From an uncultured Muribaculaceae bacterium (GTDB lineage Bacteria; Bacteroidota; Bacteroidia; Bacteroidales; Muribaculaceae): a DNA stretch of 13,776 nucleotides. A program made the position numbers and the translations under genes. Shown here in pieces: positions 1 through 6,264 of the stretch (position 1 is the stretch's first letter; each line of letters begins with the position of its first letter). The notes beneath the pieces were generated by a model. That model made no database searches, was not told the origin of the DNA, and was given only the letters and a program-made list of their open reading frames with translations. The DNA is taken from NCBI GenBank assembly GCA_910579035.1, contig CAJTSR010000039.1:1-13776 (forward strand), written 5' to 3'.

Positions 1-133
1 GTCTAATGTTTTTATAATGAACGTTTTGGCGATTCATTTGTATTTGACAATTCGTTATATTAACTTAAGTTTCAACTACTTCTGTAATTTTTACCGAATC
101 ATTGTAATTAGTTCGACAGATTTAAATTGGTTT
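1..133. other. AT-rich flank without a gene
   Basis: This AT-rich stretch lies downstream of the minus-strand hypothetical gene that ends at 134. I see no reading frame with protein-like composition, no TAnnTTTG promoter and no clear terminator hairpin. Transcription of the upxY operon could therefore continue leftwards out of the window, which would fit a longer polysaccharide locus there (inference). Confidence 0.5.
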
Positions 134-937
134 TTAGGAGCGGAGGGAGAGGTCGAGGGCGTAGGCGGCGCGGTCGAGGGGGAGGAGGTCGGTGGCGGTG
201 GAGAGGGCGGAGAGTATGCGCGCCTCGGCTGCGTCGAGGGTTTCGGTGGAGAGGTGGGCCGGCCATGCGGCGCGGGCGAATGCGAGGAGGGCGCGGAGAG
301 TGTCGCTGTCGAGTCCGGTGGTGTGGAGCAGGGCAGGGGCGTTCGTGGCGGCAAGCTCGGCTTTGTATTCCTGCTGCGATGAGGTGAGGGCGAAGAGATT
401 GGCGCGCAGAAGTATGGCTGCTCTATGGAATGCTTCTTCCCGACTTATGCCGGGGAATGCGGCGTCCTGTCGGCTTTCGCGAAGCCAGCGTTCCTGTGTG
501 CGTACGTACCACGATAGCTTTGCGGGCTGTACGCGGCGTATGTCGCGTGCCATCGCATCGCCTATTATGCGCATTACGTCTGTTTCGAGTATAGCCGTGT
601 CGCCGGCAAGATACGCTTCGATTATGCGTTCGTGAGCATTGGCTATGGCGTGTTCGGGCGCCGGGCGGTGCCGGGCTATGCGATGTAATATGTCGAAGTA
701 CGCCGTTATTTCGATGAGATGCCGGGGTTCTATGGTAGGCAAAGTGCGTTCGCATTCTGCAAGCCAGACTGCGGCCTCTTTTGAGATGCGGGCGAGTGTC
801 GAGTGGCTTCCATCTGCTGAGGCGGCGCTGTATTCTGCCGTAAGCATATGGGCGTGAGCCGCCACTTGCCGTCCGTCGGCAAAATCTGTTTCGGCATAAG
901 GTCGCCTGATAGGCTGCGGAGAGGTTATAACCATCAT
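134..937 (-). CDS. Hypothetical Ala-rich helical protein, second gene of upxY operon
   Basis: I do not recognise a named family in this 267-residue protein. It has no signal peptide and no membrane segment. About 50 of its residues are alanine, and long stretches look amphipathic-helical, so it is probably a cytoplasmic, mainly alpha-helical protein. Its ATG overlaps the upxY stop codon in an ATGA, which implies translational coupling and joint regulation with the antiterminator. In Bacteroides fragilis capsule loci this second position is taken by upxZ, a smaller helical protein (about 160 residues) that inhibits the UpxY proteins of other loci. By position this gene may play a similar role, but I see no clear sequence proof and it is much longer. 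The coding strand is GC-rich compared with the AT-rich DNA on its left, and this produces long false frames on the opposite strand. Confidence 0.8.
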   Translation of the reverse strand: MMVITSPQPIRRPYAETDFADGRQVAAHAHMLTAEYSAASADGSHSTLARISKEAAVWLAECERTLPTIEPRHLIEITAYFDILHRIARHRPAPEHAIANAHERIIEAYLAGDTAILETDVMRIIGDAMARDIRRVQPAKLSWYVRTQERWLRESRQDAAFPGISREEAFHRAAILLRANLFALTSSQQEYKAELAATNAPALLHTTGLDSDTLRALLAFARAAWPAHLSTETLDAAEARILSALSTATDLLPLDRAAYALDLSLRS

Positions 938-1506
938 ATGAATCTGATGTATTGCGGGTCTGCTTCGACAGAAGCCACGATTAAAGACGGTATTTCGATC
1001 AGCAGCCGCCGGCGACGGGAGCCGCGCACTGCGAGCAGGTTGCCTTCATTACCGTCGAGAGGGCCGCCGACTATCCGCACGCGCCGCCCGAGCATAGAGT
1101 CTGTGATTTCGTCGGGGCTGTAATATTGCGGGTCCGGGTCGGAGTTGACTGCTTTGATAAACCGTTCCATATCGGCAGTTCTTACCGTCAAGGGTTGTCT
1201 GTAGGCCTGTCCTTTGACGTAGCGGTATTGCAGCGTGGCTATGGATTCCACCACAGGGTCGAGTTCGAGCCTTGATGCCTTGACAAACAACAGGTCGGAA
1301 ACGAATGGCACTTGGCGGCGTTCTGTTTTTCCGGCGTGTTCGGCAAGAATCCACTTCAGAGGAGTGAATGCTTCGATGCCGTATTTTTCAGGCAGAACTT
1401 TGTAGGCGGGTGTTTTTGCGTTGGGGCGCTTGAGGTCGCGCATCGCAAACCATTCTACCGGCTGCTCGTCTTGTGCTGTCACGTGGCGAATGTTCGTTTT
1501 TGGCAA
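934..1506 (-). CDS. upxY: UpxY-family NusG-like transcription antiterminator
   Basis: This 190-residue protein is a specialised NusG paralogue. Such proteins ride on RNA polymerase and let it read through early termination in the long operon of one surface-polysaccharide locus. The N-terminal NusG domain spans about residues 17-125 and opens with EWFAMRDLKR, the hallmark WFAMR start of UpxY proteins. A KOW domain follows (about 138-190) with GRRVRIVGGPLDGNEG at 140-155. Length matches the family. The start is a TTG codon (1504-1506): an in-frame TAG sits at 1513-1515, and the first internal ATG (residue 22) would cut into the first strand of the NusG fold. The only promoter I find for it lies in the invertible segment upstream and faces the other way here, so the gene is predicted silent in this orientation. 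The polysaccharide genes it should serve are expected beyond the left edge. Confidence 0.92.
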   Translation of the reverse strand: MPKTNIRHVTAQDEQPVEWFAMRDLKRPNAKTPAYKVLPEKYGIEAFTPLKWILAEHAGKTERRQVPFVSDLLFVKASRLELDPVVESIATLQYRYVKGQAYRQPLTVRTADMERFIKAVNSDPDPQYYSPDEITDSMLGRRVRIVGGPLDGNEGNLLAVRGSRRRRLLIEIPSLIVASVEADPQYIRFI

Positions 1507-1521
1507 TACCTTCTAATCCTG

Positions 1522-1551
1522 CTTGATTACTTTAGGGTAGTATTAATCAAG
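1522..1551 (-). repeat. Small inverted repeat in the upxY leader
   Basis: CTTGATTA at 1522-1529 and TAATCAAG at 1544-1551 are perfect 8-nt complements with a 14-nt loop. In the upxY transcript the hairpin would end 15 nt before the TTG start codon. Leaders of capsule operons in B. fragilis are known to be needed for locus-specific UpxY action, so this could be a recognition or translation-control element. That role is inference, and the stem is short and AT-rich. Confidence 0.4.
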
Positions 1552-1621
1552 AAGTTACGGTTTAAAGTCTTGTAAGGTGCGAACGTCTCGCCCGCTATGA
1601 ATTCGGTCATAATTTCAGTTT

Positions 1622-1646
1622 ATCTCTTGGTAAGAGATACTTAAAC
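1622..1646 (+). repeat. Left 25-bp inverted repeat (recombination site)
   Basis: These 25 bases are the exact reverse complement of 1822-1846. Each copy contains an inner dyad, ATCTCTT-GGT-AAGAGAT, and then ACTTAAAC on the inward side. Identity stops abruptly at both ends. A dyad of two 7-bp arms around a 3-bp centre looks like the core site of a site-specific recombinase, but which class (serine or tyrosine) cannot be told from the sequence. Confidence 0.9.
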
Positions 1647-1784
1647 AGATGCTAAATAGCATAAAGCCAGTTATTTATAATTTGCGCGCACCCCTAAATA
1701 CGTAAAAAAGGCGATTTTCACACATAACAAAAAGAGCCAACTTCTATATAAATATAAGCAAGAACTCGAATAATGATTTCATCA

Positions 1785-1816
1785 CTTGCATAATTCGCCC
1801 GATTGTTGTAATTTTG
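1785..1816 (+). promoter_or_regulatory. Promoter inside the invertible segment
   Basis: The -7 box TAATTTTG (1809-1816) matches TAnnTTTG exactly, and CTTG (1785-1788) stands 20 bp upstream as a three-of-four match to the -33 TTTG. The right inverted repeat begins 5 bp after the -7 box, so transcription should start at the edge of or inside the repeat, and the RNA would begin with the repeat's ATCTCTT/AAGAGAT stem-loop. I found no matching leftward promoter near the left repeat. Confidence 0.72.
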
Positions 1817-1821
1817 TCGCA

Positions 1822-1846
1822 GTTTAAGTATCTCTTACCAAGAGAT
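1822..1846 (-). repeat. Right 25-bp inverted repeat (recombination site)
   Basis: This is the exact reverse complement of 1622-1646, beginning GTTTAAGTATCTCTTACC and ending in AAGAGAT. It lies 154 bp before the GH2 start codon and just downstream of the -7 box of the segment's promoter. Confidence 0.9.
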
Positions 1847-1900
1847 TGTGGCATTTTGGCTCTTTTGGGGCTATTATAATTAGGTAAAATCCCGCTGTCT

Positions 1901-1999
1901 TATCAGTTTTTTGTCGGCAAAATCAAATAAGAATATTTGCTTTTGCGCTCGACTTATTCGTATCTTTGCAATGTCCATGAGATACCTTAAAAACTGATA
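1901..1999. repeat. 11-bp inverted repeat flanking the GH2 promoter
   Basis: TATCAGTTTTT (1901-1911) and AAAAACTGATA (1989-1999) are perfect complements 77 bp apart. The fixed promoter of the GH2 gene lies between them, and the right arm ends one base before the GH2 ATG. They could be operator half-sites, a second small inversion site or chance in AT-rich DNA. Confidence 0.4.
1936..1968 (+). promoter_or_regulatory. Fixed promoter of the GH2-GNAT operon
   Basis: TTTG (1936-1939), a 21-bp spacer and TATCTTTG (1961-1968, followed by CA) form a full consensus Bacteroidetes promoter. Transcription should start near 1975, giving a leader of about 25 nt. Bases 1941-1968 recur exactly at 13445-13472. 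Confidence 0.85.
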
Positions 2000-2000
2000 T

Positions 2001-3821
2001 ATGAAATTGAACCGTATTTTTGTTGTTGCGGCGCTTGCCTTTATGGCAAACTGCGCATTGGCTTACAGCCCGGCCGGCGACAGAATCAAGACCGAGTGGG
2101 GTGAAGCCATCAATCCCGACGAAGTGTGGCAGGTATATCCGCGTCCTATTATGGAGAGAGCCGATTGGCAGAATCTAAATGGACTGTGGGAGTACGCCAT
2201 TGTGTCGGCGCAATCAAAGCAGCCGTCTGAGTTTCAAGGCGAGATACTCGTGCCGTTCTGTGCCGAATCCTCCCTGTCCGGTGTCGGCAAGGAGGTGGGC
2301 GCCAAAAATGCCTTGTGGTATAAGCGGAACTTCGCCGTGCCGGCGGCATGGAAGGGTCGAGATGTGATACTGAACTTCGGCGCTGTCGACTGGCAGGCCG
2401 ATGTATGGGTCAACGGCGTGAAGGTAGGCAGCCATACAGGAGGCTATACTCCTTTCTCATTCAATATAAGCTCGGCGCTGAATGCCAAGGGCGCCAACGA
2501 GCTTGTGGTGCGCGTGTGGGATCCGACCGACGAAGGCGTGCAGCCCCACGGCAAACAGGTGGCAAAGCCCAATGGCATATGGTATACCCCGGTTACAGGT
2601 ATCTGGCAGACTGTGTGGCTTGAACCTGTGGCTCGTGTGCATATAGAAAATGTGAAGATTCTTCCTGATATAGACCGCAATACTTTGACTGTCGCAGCCT
2701 CAGCTTCGAGCAGTGCTCCATCACAGTTGGTGGAGGTTATAGTCCGGGATGGTGGCAAGCGAATAGCTTCAGGCCGCAGCATCAATGGCGAGGATGTGGT
2801 GATAGACATGCCTTCCGACGTCAAGCTGTGGTCGCCCGACAGCCCCGCGCTGTACGACCTTGAAATAAGTCTTTCCGATGGGGGCAAGGTACTCGACAAG
2901 GTGAGCAGCTATGCCGCTATGCGCAAATTCTCCACTGCCCGCGACGAGCGCGGCATAGTGCGTATGCAGCTCAACAATAAACCTCTGTTCCAGTTCGAGC
3001 CTCTTGACCAAGGCTGGTGGCCCGACGGCCTGTATACCGCGCCGTCCTACGAGGCTCTGATATACGACGTAGACAAGACCAAGGATTGGGGCTTCAATAT
3101 GATTCGCAAGCATATCAAGGTAGAGCCTGCCGTATGGTATACGTATTGCGACCGCAAGGGCATAATCGTATGGCAGGATATGCCCAGCGGCGACAAGGGG
3201 CCCGAATGGATACAGCACCGCTACTTCGACGGCTCGGAGCGTGTGCGAAGTGCCGAGAGTGAAAAGATGTACCGCGATGAATGGCGGGAAATAATGGATT
3301 GCCTCTATAATTATCCGTGTATATCCACATGGGTGCCTTTCAACGAGGCCTGGGGGCAGTTCAAAACACCCGAAATTGCTGCGTGGACGAAGGCGTACGA
3401 CCCTTCGCGCCTTGTGAATCCAGCCAGCGGCGGCAACTTCTATACCTGCGGCGACATTCTTGACCTGCATAATTATCCGGCGCCTGCGATGTATCTTTTT
3501 GATGCCACCCGCGCCAATGTGCTCGGAGAATACGGCGGCATAGGAATGGCCGCCGAAGGGCATCTGTGGAGCCCCGAGCGCAATTGGGGTTACGTCCAGT
3601 TCAAAAGCCCGAAAGAGGTTACAGATGAATATGTGAAATATGCCCGCCAGCTGCTCGATTTTATTGATAAAGGATTTACCGGCGCCGTTTATACTCAGAC
3701 GACTGATGTGGAAATCGAGGTTAACGGTCTTATGACTTATGACCGTAAGCTTATAAAAATCGATGAGGACAGGGTGCGTCAGGCAAACAAATCCATAACT
3801 TCTTCGCTTGATAATAAATGA
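2001..3821 (+). CDS. Secreted glycoside hydrolase family 2 protein (beta-galactosidase/glucuronidase-like)
   Basis: This 606-residue protein is a retaining glycosidase of family GH2, which releases terminal sugars such as beta-galactose, beta-glucuronate or beta-mannose from glycans. A type I signal peptide (about 1-21, ending CALA) points to the periplasm or cell surface. Order of domains: jelly-roll sugar-binding domain (about 45-210, with WVNGVKVGSHTGGYTPF), immunoglobulin-like sandwich (about 212-310) and TIM barrel (about 325-590). The acid/base is E449 in FNEAWGQ and the nucleophile is E510 in VLGEYGG, both at the expected strands. The protein is shorter than LacZ-type enzymes and lacks their C-terminal domains. 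Substrate cannot be fixed from sequence. It has its own promoter and also lies downstream of the invertible promoter in the orientation given. Its stop overlaps the GNAT start. Confidence 0.9.
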   Translation: MKLNRIFVVAALAFMANCALAYSPAGDRIKTEWGEAINPDEVWQVYPRPIMERADWQNLNGLWEYAIVSAQSKQPSEFQGEILVPFCAESSLSGVGKEVGAKNALWYKRNFAVPAAWKGRDVILNFGAVDWQADVWVNGVKVGSHTGGYTPFSFNISSALNAKGANELVVRVWDPTDEGVQPHGKQVAKPNGIWYTPVTGIWQTVWLEPVARVHIENVKILPDIDRNTLTVAASASSSAPSQLVEVIVRDGGKRIASGRSINGEDVVIDMPSDVKLWSPDSPALYDLEISLSDGGKVLDKVSSYAAMRKFSTARDERGIVRMQLNNKPLFQFEPLDQGWWPDGLYTAPSYEALIYDVDKTKDWGFNMIRKHIKVEPAVWYTYCDRKGIIVWQDMPSGDKGPEWIQHRYFDGSERVRSAESEKMYRDEWREIMDCLYNYPCISTWVPFNEAWGQFKTPEIAAWTKAYDPSRLVNPASGGNFYTCGDILDLHNYPAPAMYLFDATRANVLGEYGGIGMAAEGHLWSPERNWGYVQFKSPKEVTDEYVKYARQLLDFIDKGFTGAVYTQTTDVEIEVNGLMTYDRKLIKIDEDRVRQANKSITSSLDNK

Positions 3822-4342
3822 TGGAAACAGCGCGCGTGTTGCTGAGGCGGTGGACGGTAGCCGACGCCGAGGCTTTGTTCAAGTATGCGTCCCACCCGGA
3901 GGTAGGCCCTGCCGCCGGGTGGCCGCCCCATTCTTCGGTCGCCGAAAGTTTGGAGATAATACAGACGGTGTTTTCAGCCCCCGAGGTATATGCCATTGTG
4001 CTTAAAGAAACAGGAGAGCCTGTAGGCAGCTGTGGCATAATGTTTGCCGACGGCGTGCATAGCGCCGCGATGGGGGAGTGCGAGGCAGAGATAGGATATT
4101 GGATAGGGCGCCCGTACTGGGGGCTTGGCATTACCACCGAGGCCGTTTTGGCTTTAAAGGAAAGAGCCTTTGCCGACCTTGGCATGCGAGCGCTGTGGAT
4201 AGGCCATTACGACGGTAACCACGGCTCGCGGCGCGTGGCCGAGAAGTGCGGCTTTGTATACCATCATACCGAGCCTGCCAAGGAGTCGCCATTGGGCGAT
4301 ATCCGCACAGAGCATTTTCTTGTGTGCCGCTTCGATTGCTAA
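3818..4342 (+). CDS. GNAT family N-acetyltransferase (RimJ/RimL-like)
   Basis: This 174-residue protein transfers an acetyl group from acetyl-CoA to an amine, either a protein N-terminus or a small molecule. The N-terminus TARVLLRRWTVADAEALFKYA is typical of the Acetyltransf_3 (RimJ/RimL) branch. The acetyl-CoA pyrophosphate loop is RPYWGLG at residues 98-104, after the beta-strand EAEIGYWIG. The motif GNHGSRRVAEKCGF (133-146) is the usual C-terminal region with the helix that precedes the final strand. There is no signal peptide, so it is cytoplasmic. Two ATGs in tandem (3818, 3821) are possible starts; the first overlaps the GH2 stop as ATGA. Coupling with a secreted glycosidase gives no clear hint of substrate. 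I see no convincing terminator after it. Confidence 0.88.
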   Translation: MMETARVLLRRWTVADAEALFKYASHPEVGPAAGWPPHSSVAESLEIIQTVFSAPEVYAIVLKETGEPVGSCGIMFADGVHSAAMGECEAEIGYWIGRPYWGLGITTEAVLALKERAFADLGMRALWIGHYDGNHGSRRVAEKCGFVYHHTEPAKESPLGDIRTEHFLVCRFDC

Positions 4343-4417
4343 TCCATAGAATTATAGGCGAGTACGAAAATCGGACGAATTGCCGAGAAGATTTTTCTTA
4401 AAAAATATCGAAAAAAA

Positions 4418-4449
4418 TTTGGCGGCGTAAAAAATAGTTTCTAACTTTG
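4418..4449 (+). promoter_or_regulatory. Promoter of the tRNA gene
   Basis: TTTG (4418-4421), a 20-bp spacer and TAACTTTG (4442-4449, then C) match the Bacteroidetes consensus fully. The tRNA begins 12 nt after the -7 box. Confidence 0.85.
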
Positions 4450-4460
4450 CACTCGCAAAC

Positions 4461-4534
4461 GGCGGGATAGCTCAGATGGTTAGAGCGTCGGATTCATAAC
4501 CCGGAGGTCACGAGTTCAATTCTCGTTCCCGCCA
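4461..4534 (+). tRNA. tRNA with CAT anticodon, probably elongator tRNA-Met
   Basis: A 74-nt cloverleaf can be folded by eye: acceptor GGCGGGA (4461-4467) with TCCCGCC (4527-4533) and discriminator A; D stem GCTC/GAGC; anticodon loop TTCATAA with CAT at 4495-4497; T stem ACGAG/CTCGT around TTCAATT. CCA is not encoded, so it is added after transcription. Initiator tRNA is excluded because position 1 pairs with 72 (G-C) and the three G-C pairs of the initiator anticodon stem are absent. A tRNA-Ile with lysidine-modified CAT cannot be ruled out by eye. Confidence 0.93.
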
Positions 4535-4560
4535 CAGATAATAAACCAATCATAGCTCAT

Positions 4561-4595
4561 CGAGCCGGTAGCAATAACGCAACCGGCTCGCTTTT
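4561..4595 (+). terminator. Terminator-like hairpin between the tRNA and pyrK
   Basis: CGAGCCGGT (4561-4569) pairs perfectly with ACCGGCTCG (4582-4590) over a 12-nt loop and is followed by CTTTTG. It begins 26 nt after the tRNA and ends 2-3 nt before the pyrK ATG. It would serve as the tRNA terminator, but it also occupies the whole ribosome-loading region of pyrK, so it could attenuate or mask pyrK. Confidence 0.75.
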
Positions 4596-4597
4596 GT

Positions 4598-5362
4598 ATG
4601 AACACAACTAAAGAACAGCGAATACTGCGTATAGAGCGCAAGGCCGTCCTTCCTTCCGGATGGCTGCATCTGGTGCTTGTCGACCCCGACGGTGCTCCGA
4701 TGTTTAATGCCGAGCCCGGGCAGTTTGTGGAAGTGGCAGTTGATCGTGCCAAAGTATTGCTCAACCGTCCATTGTCGATTTATAATAGGACAGAGCAGTC
4801 GCTTGAGTTGCTCGTAAGTCCTGTCGGAACCGCTACGCGCGCACTCGAAGAGTATGCCGAGGGCGATAGCCTTCGTGTTATCGGCGCGCTTGGCAAGGGA
4901 TTCGGCATACCCTCGGGCAAAGTGCTGCTTGTGGGAGGCGGCGTGGGTATCGCACCCTTGTATTACCAGATGCGTCGGCTTTTGGAAAAAGGCTGCGAGG
5001 TCGAGGTGCTTTTCGGAATGCGCACGGCTCCCGACGATGCAGTGTGCCGCCGTTTCAGCGAGCTTGCCCCTCTCCATGTGTGTACCGACGATGGCTCGGC
5101 AGGATTCCACGGCCTCGTGACTGCGCACCCCGTTTTCACAGCCGGAAATTACTCGATGATTCAGATGTGTGGCCCGAAGCCTATGATGAAAGCCGCTGCT
5201 GCTCTTGCCGCAGCAGCCGGAATAGAGGCAGAAGCTTCGCTTGAGAATATGATGGCTTGCGGTCTTGGAGCCTGCCTTTGCTGCGTGGAGCCGACCGTGA
5301 AAGGTAATTTATGCGTGTGCAAGCACGGACCTGTGTTTAATATCAAGGAATTGCAATGGTAG
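4598..5362 (+). CDS. pyrK: Dihydroorotate dehydrogenase B, electron-transfer subunit PyrK
   Basis: PyrK passes electrons from the PyrD flavin to NAD+ via an iron-sulfur cluster and FAD, in the fourth step of pyrimidine synthesis (dihydroorotate to orotate). The 254-residue protein shows a ferredoxin-reductase-like fold: FAD-binding barrel (about 8-100) with RPLSIYN at 57-63, NAD-binding domain (about 105-215) with LLVGGGVGIAPLYY, and a C-terminal 2Fe-2S motif with C221, C226, C229 and C241 (CGLGAC..C..CKHGPVF). C228 and C239 are extra nearby cysteines. The ATG at 4598 gives the family's normal N-terminus, yet it lies directly after a terminator-like hairpin, with no room for a ribosome-binding site and no consensus promoter of its own. 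It overlaps pyrD by 7 nt, as expected for a two-subunit enzyme. Confidence 0.95.
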   Translation: MNTTKEQRILRIERKAVLPSGWLHLVLVDPDGAPMFNAEPGQFVEVAVDRAKVLLNRPLSIYNRTEQSLELLVSPVGTATRALEEYAEGDSLRVIGALGKGFGIPSGKVLLVGGGVGIAPLYYQMRRLLEKGCEVEVLFGMRTAPDDAVCRRFSELAPLHVCTDDGSAGFHGLVTAHPVFTAGNYSMIQMCGPKPMMKAAAALAAAAGIEAEASLENMMACGLGACLCCVEPTVKGNLCVCKHGPVFNIKELQW

Positions 5363-6261
5363 ATTTAAATATAGAACTGGGTGGCCTCCATCTGAAAAAT
5401 CCCGTGCTAACCGCGTCGGGTACATTCGGCTACGGACTTGAATACGCTGATTTCTTCGATTTGGAGCGTCTTGGCGGCTTTATAGTCAAGGGCACGACGC
5501 TTGAGCCGCGCGAAGGCAATCCCTACCCCCGTATGGCTGAAACGCCCTCGGGCATGCTGAACGCTGTGGGGCTTCAGAACAAGGGTGTGGAGCATTTCGC
5601 CACAGAGATATATCCGAAACTCGAGGCGCTTGACACCGAGGTAATGGTGAATGTGTCGGGTGCGTCGGTGGAGCAATACGTTGCCACGGCCGAGCGCATA
5701 GCGCAGCTGCCGGCTGTCAACGCCATTGAACTGAACATATCGTGTCCCAATGTGAAACAAGGAGGCATGGCTTTCGGAACCACCTGCGACGGAGCCGCCT
5801 CTGTCGTGAAGGCTGTCCGAAAGGCTTGGCCTCGTCACCTTATGGTCAAATTGTCGCCCAATGTCACCTCCATAGCTGATATTGCCAAAGCGGTAGAAGC
5901 CGAGGGCGCGGACAGCGTGTCGCTTATAAACACGCTGCTGGGCATGGCTATCGATGTGGAGCGTCGCCGCCCGATGCTCAGCACAGTAACCGGCGGCTTG
6001 TCCGGGCCGGCGGTGCGCCCTGTGGCCGTCCGCATGGTGTGGCAGGTTGCCAAAGCCGTGGGAATCCCCGTTGTCGGGCTCGGAGGCATAGCCACGGCTT
6101 ATGACGCCCTTGAGTTTATAATGGCCGGAGCGACGGCTGTGCAGGTAGGCACATGCAATTTCACCGATCCTACCACTTGTGTCAAAATTATTGACGGACT
6201 TACTGAATATTGCGAGCGTCATGGTGTTAACTCCATATCCGAGCTACGCGGTATCATATAA
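5356..6261 (+). CDS. pyrD: Dihydroorotate dehydrogenase B, catalytic subunit PyrD
   Basis: This FMN enzyme oxidises dihydroorotate to orotate in the cytoplasm. The 301-residue TIM barrel fits class 1B (PyrDB), which works with PyrK and NAD+. Visible marks are NPVLTASGTFGYG near the N-terminus, KGTTLEPREGNPYPRM (45-60) and NAVGLQNKG (69-77). The catalytic cysteine is C130 in ELNISCPNVKQGG; class 2 enzymes use serine there. The phosphate-binding segments VVGLGGIATAYDALEFIMAGATAVQVGT follow near the C-terminus. The start lies inside the pyrK 3' end (7-nt overlap), so translation is probably coupled. rlmD follows after only 3 nt. Confidence 0.96.
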   Translation: MVDLNIELGGLHLKNPVLTASGTFGYGLEYADFFDLERLGGFIVKGTTLEPREGNPYPRMAETPSGMLNAVGLQNKGVEHFATEIYPKLEALDTEVMVNVSGASVEQYVATAERIAQLPAVNAIELNISCPNVKQGGMAFGTTCDGAASVVKAVRKAWPRHLMVKLSPNVTSIADIAKAVEAEGADSVSLINTLLGMAIDVERRRPMLSTVTGGLSGPAVRPVAVRMVWQVAKAVGIPVVGLGGIATAYDALEFIMAGATAVQVGTCNFTDPTTCVKIIDGLTEYCERHGVNSISELRGII

Positions 6262-6264
6262 AAT

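Larger units (their letters stand above)
1622..1846. promoter_or_regulatory. Predicted invertible promoter segment (phase variation)
   Basis: A 175-bp AT-rich core (1647-1821) is bounded by perfect 25-bp inverted repeats. It lies between upxY (minus) and the GH2 gene (plus) and carries no reading frame of note. It does carry a Bacteroidetes promoter close to the right repeat. This is the architecture of the DNA-inversion switches that turn Bacteroides capsule loci on and off: recombination between the repeats flips the promoter. In the orientation read here the promoter faces right, away from upxY. After inversion it would face left, giving upxY a leader of roughly 115 nt. The recombinase must be encoded elsewhere. 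Inversion itself is inferred from structure and context. Confidence 0.87.

Noticed and set aside
17..387. Gly/Arg-rich plus-strand frames at the left end
   Set aside because: Very low-complexity composition, antisense to the coherent minus-strand 267-residue protein; explained by its GC-rich codons.
1979..1994. GAGATACCTTAAAAAC as a third, decayed recombinase half-site
   Set aside because: It resembles the repeat's GAGATACTTAAAC but needs insertions and lacks the other half of the dyad; may be chance in AT-rich DNA.
2001..2064. GH2 protein as a lipoprotein via Cys18
   Set aside because: The residues before Cys18 (MAN) do not fit a lipobox; a type I cut after CALA is better.
2769..3563. 264-codon minus-strand frame inside the GH2 gene
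   Set aside because: Lies antisense to the catalytic barrel with its active-site motifs and has no recognisable domain.
4461..4534. Initiator tRNA-fMet
   Set aside because: Position 1 is G paired with C72 and the initiator-type anticodon stem is missing.
5407..6222. 271-codon minus-strand frame inside pyrD
   Set aside because: Antisense shadow of a clearly conserved enzyme; composition is not protein-like.
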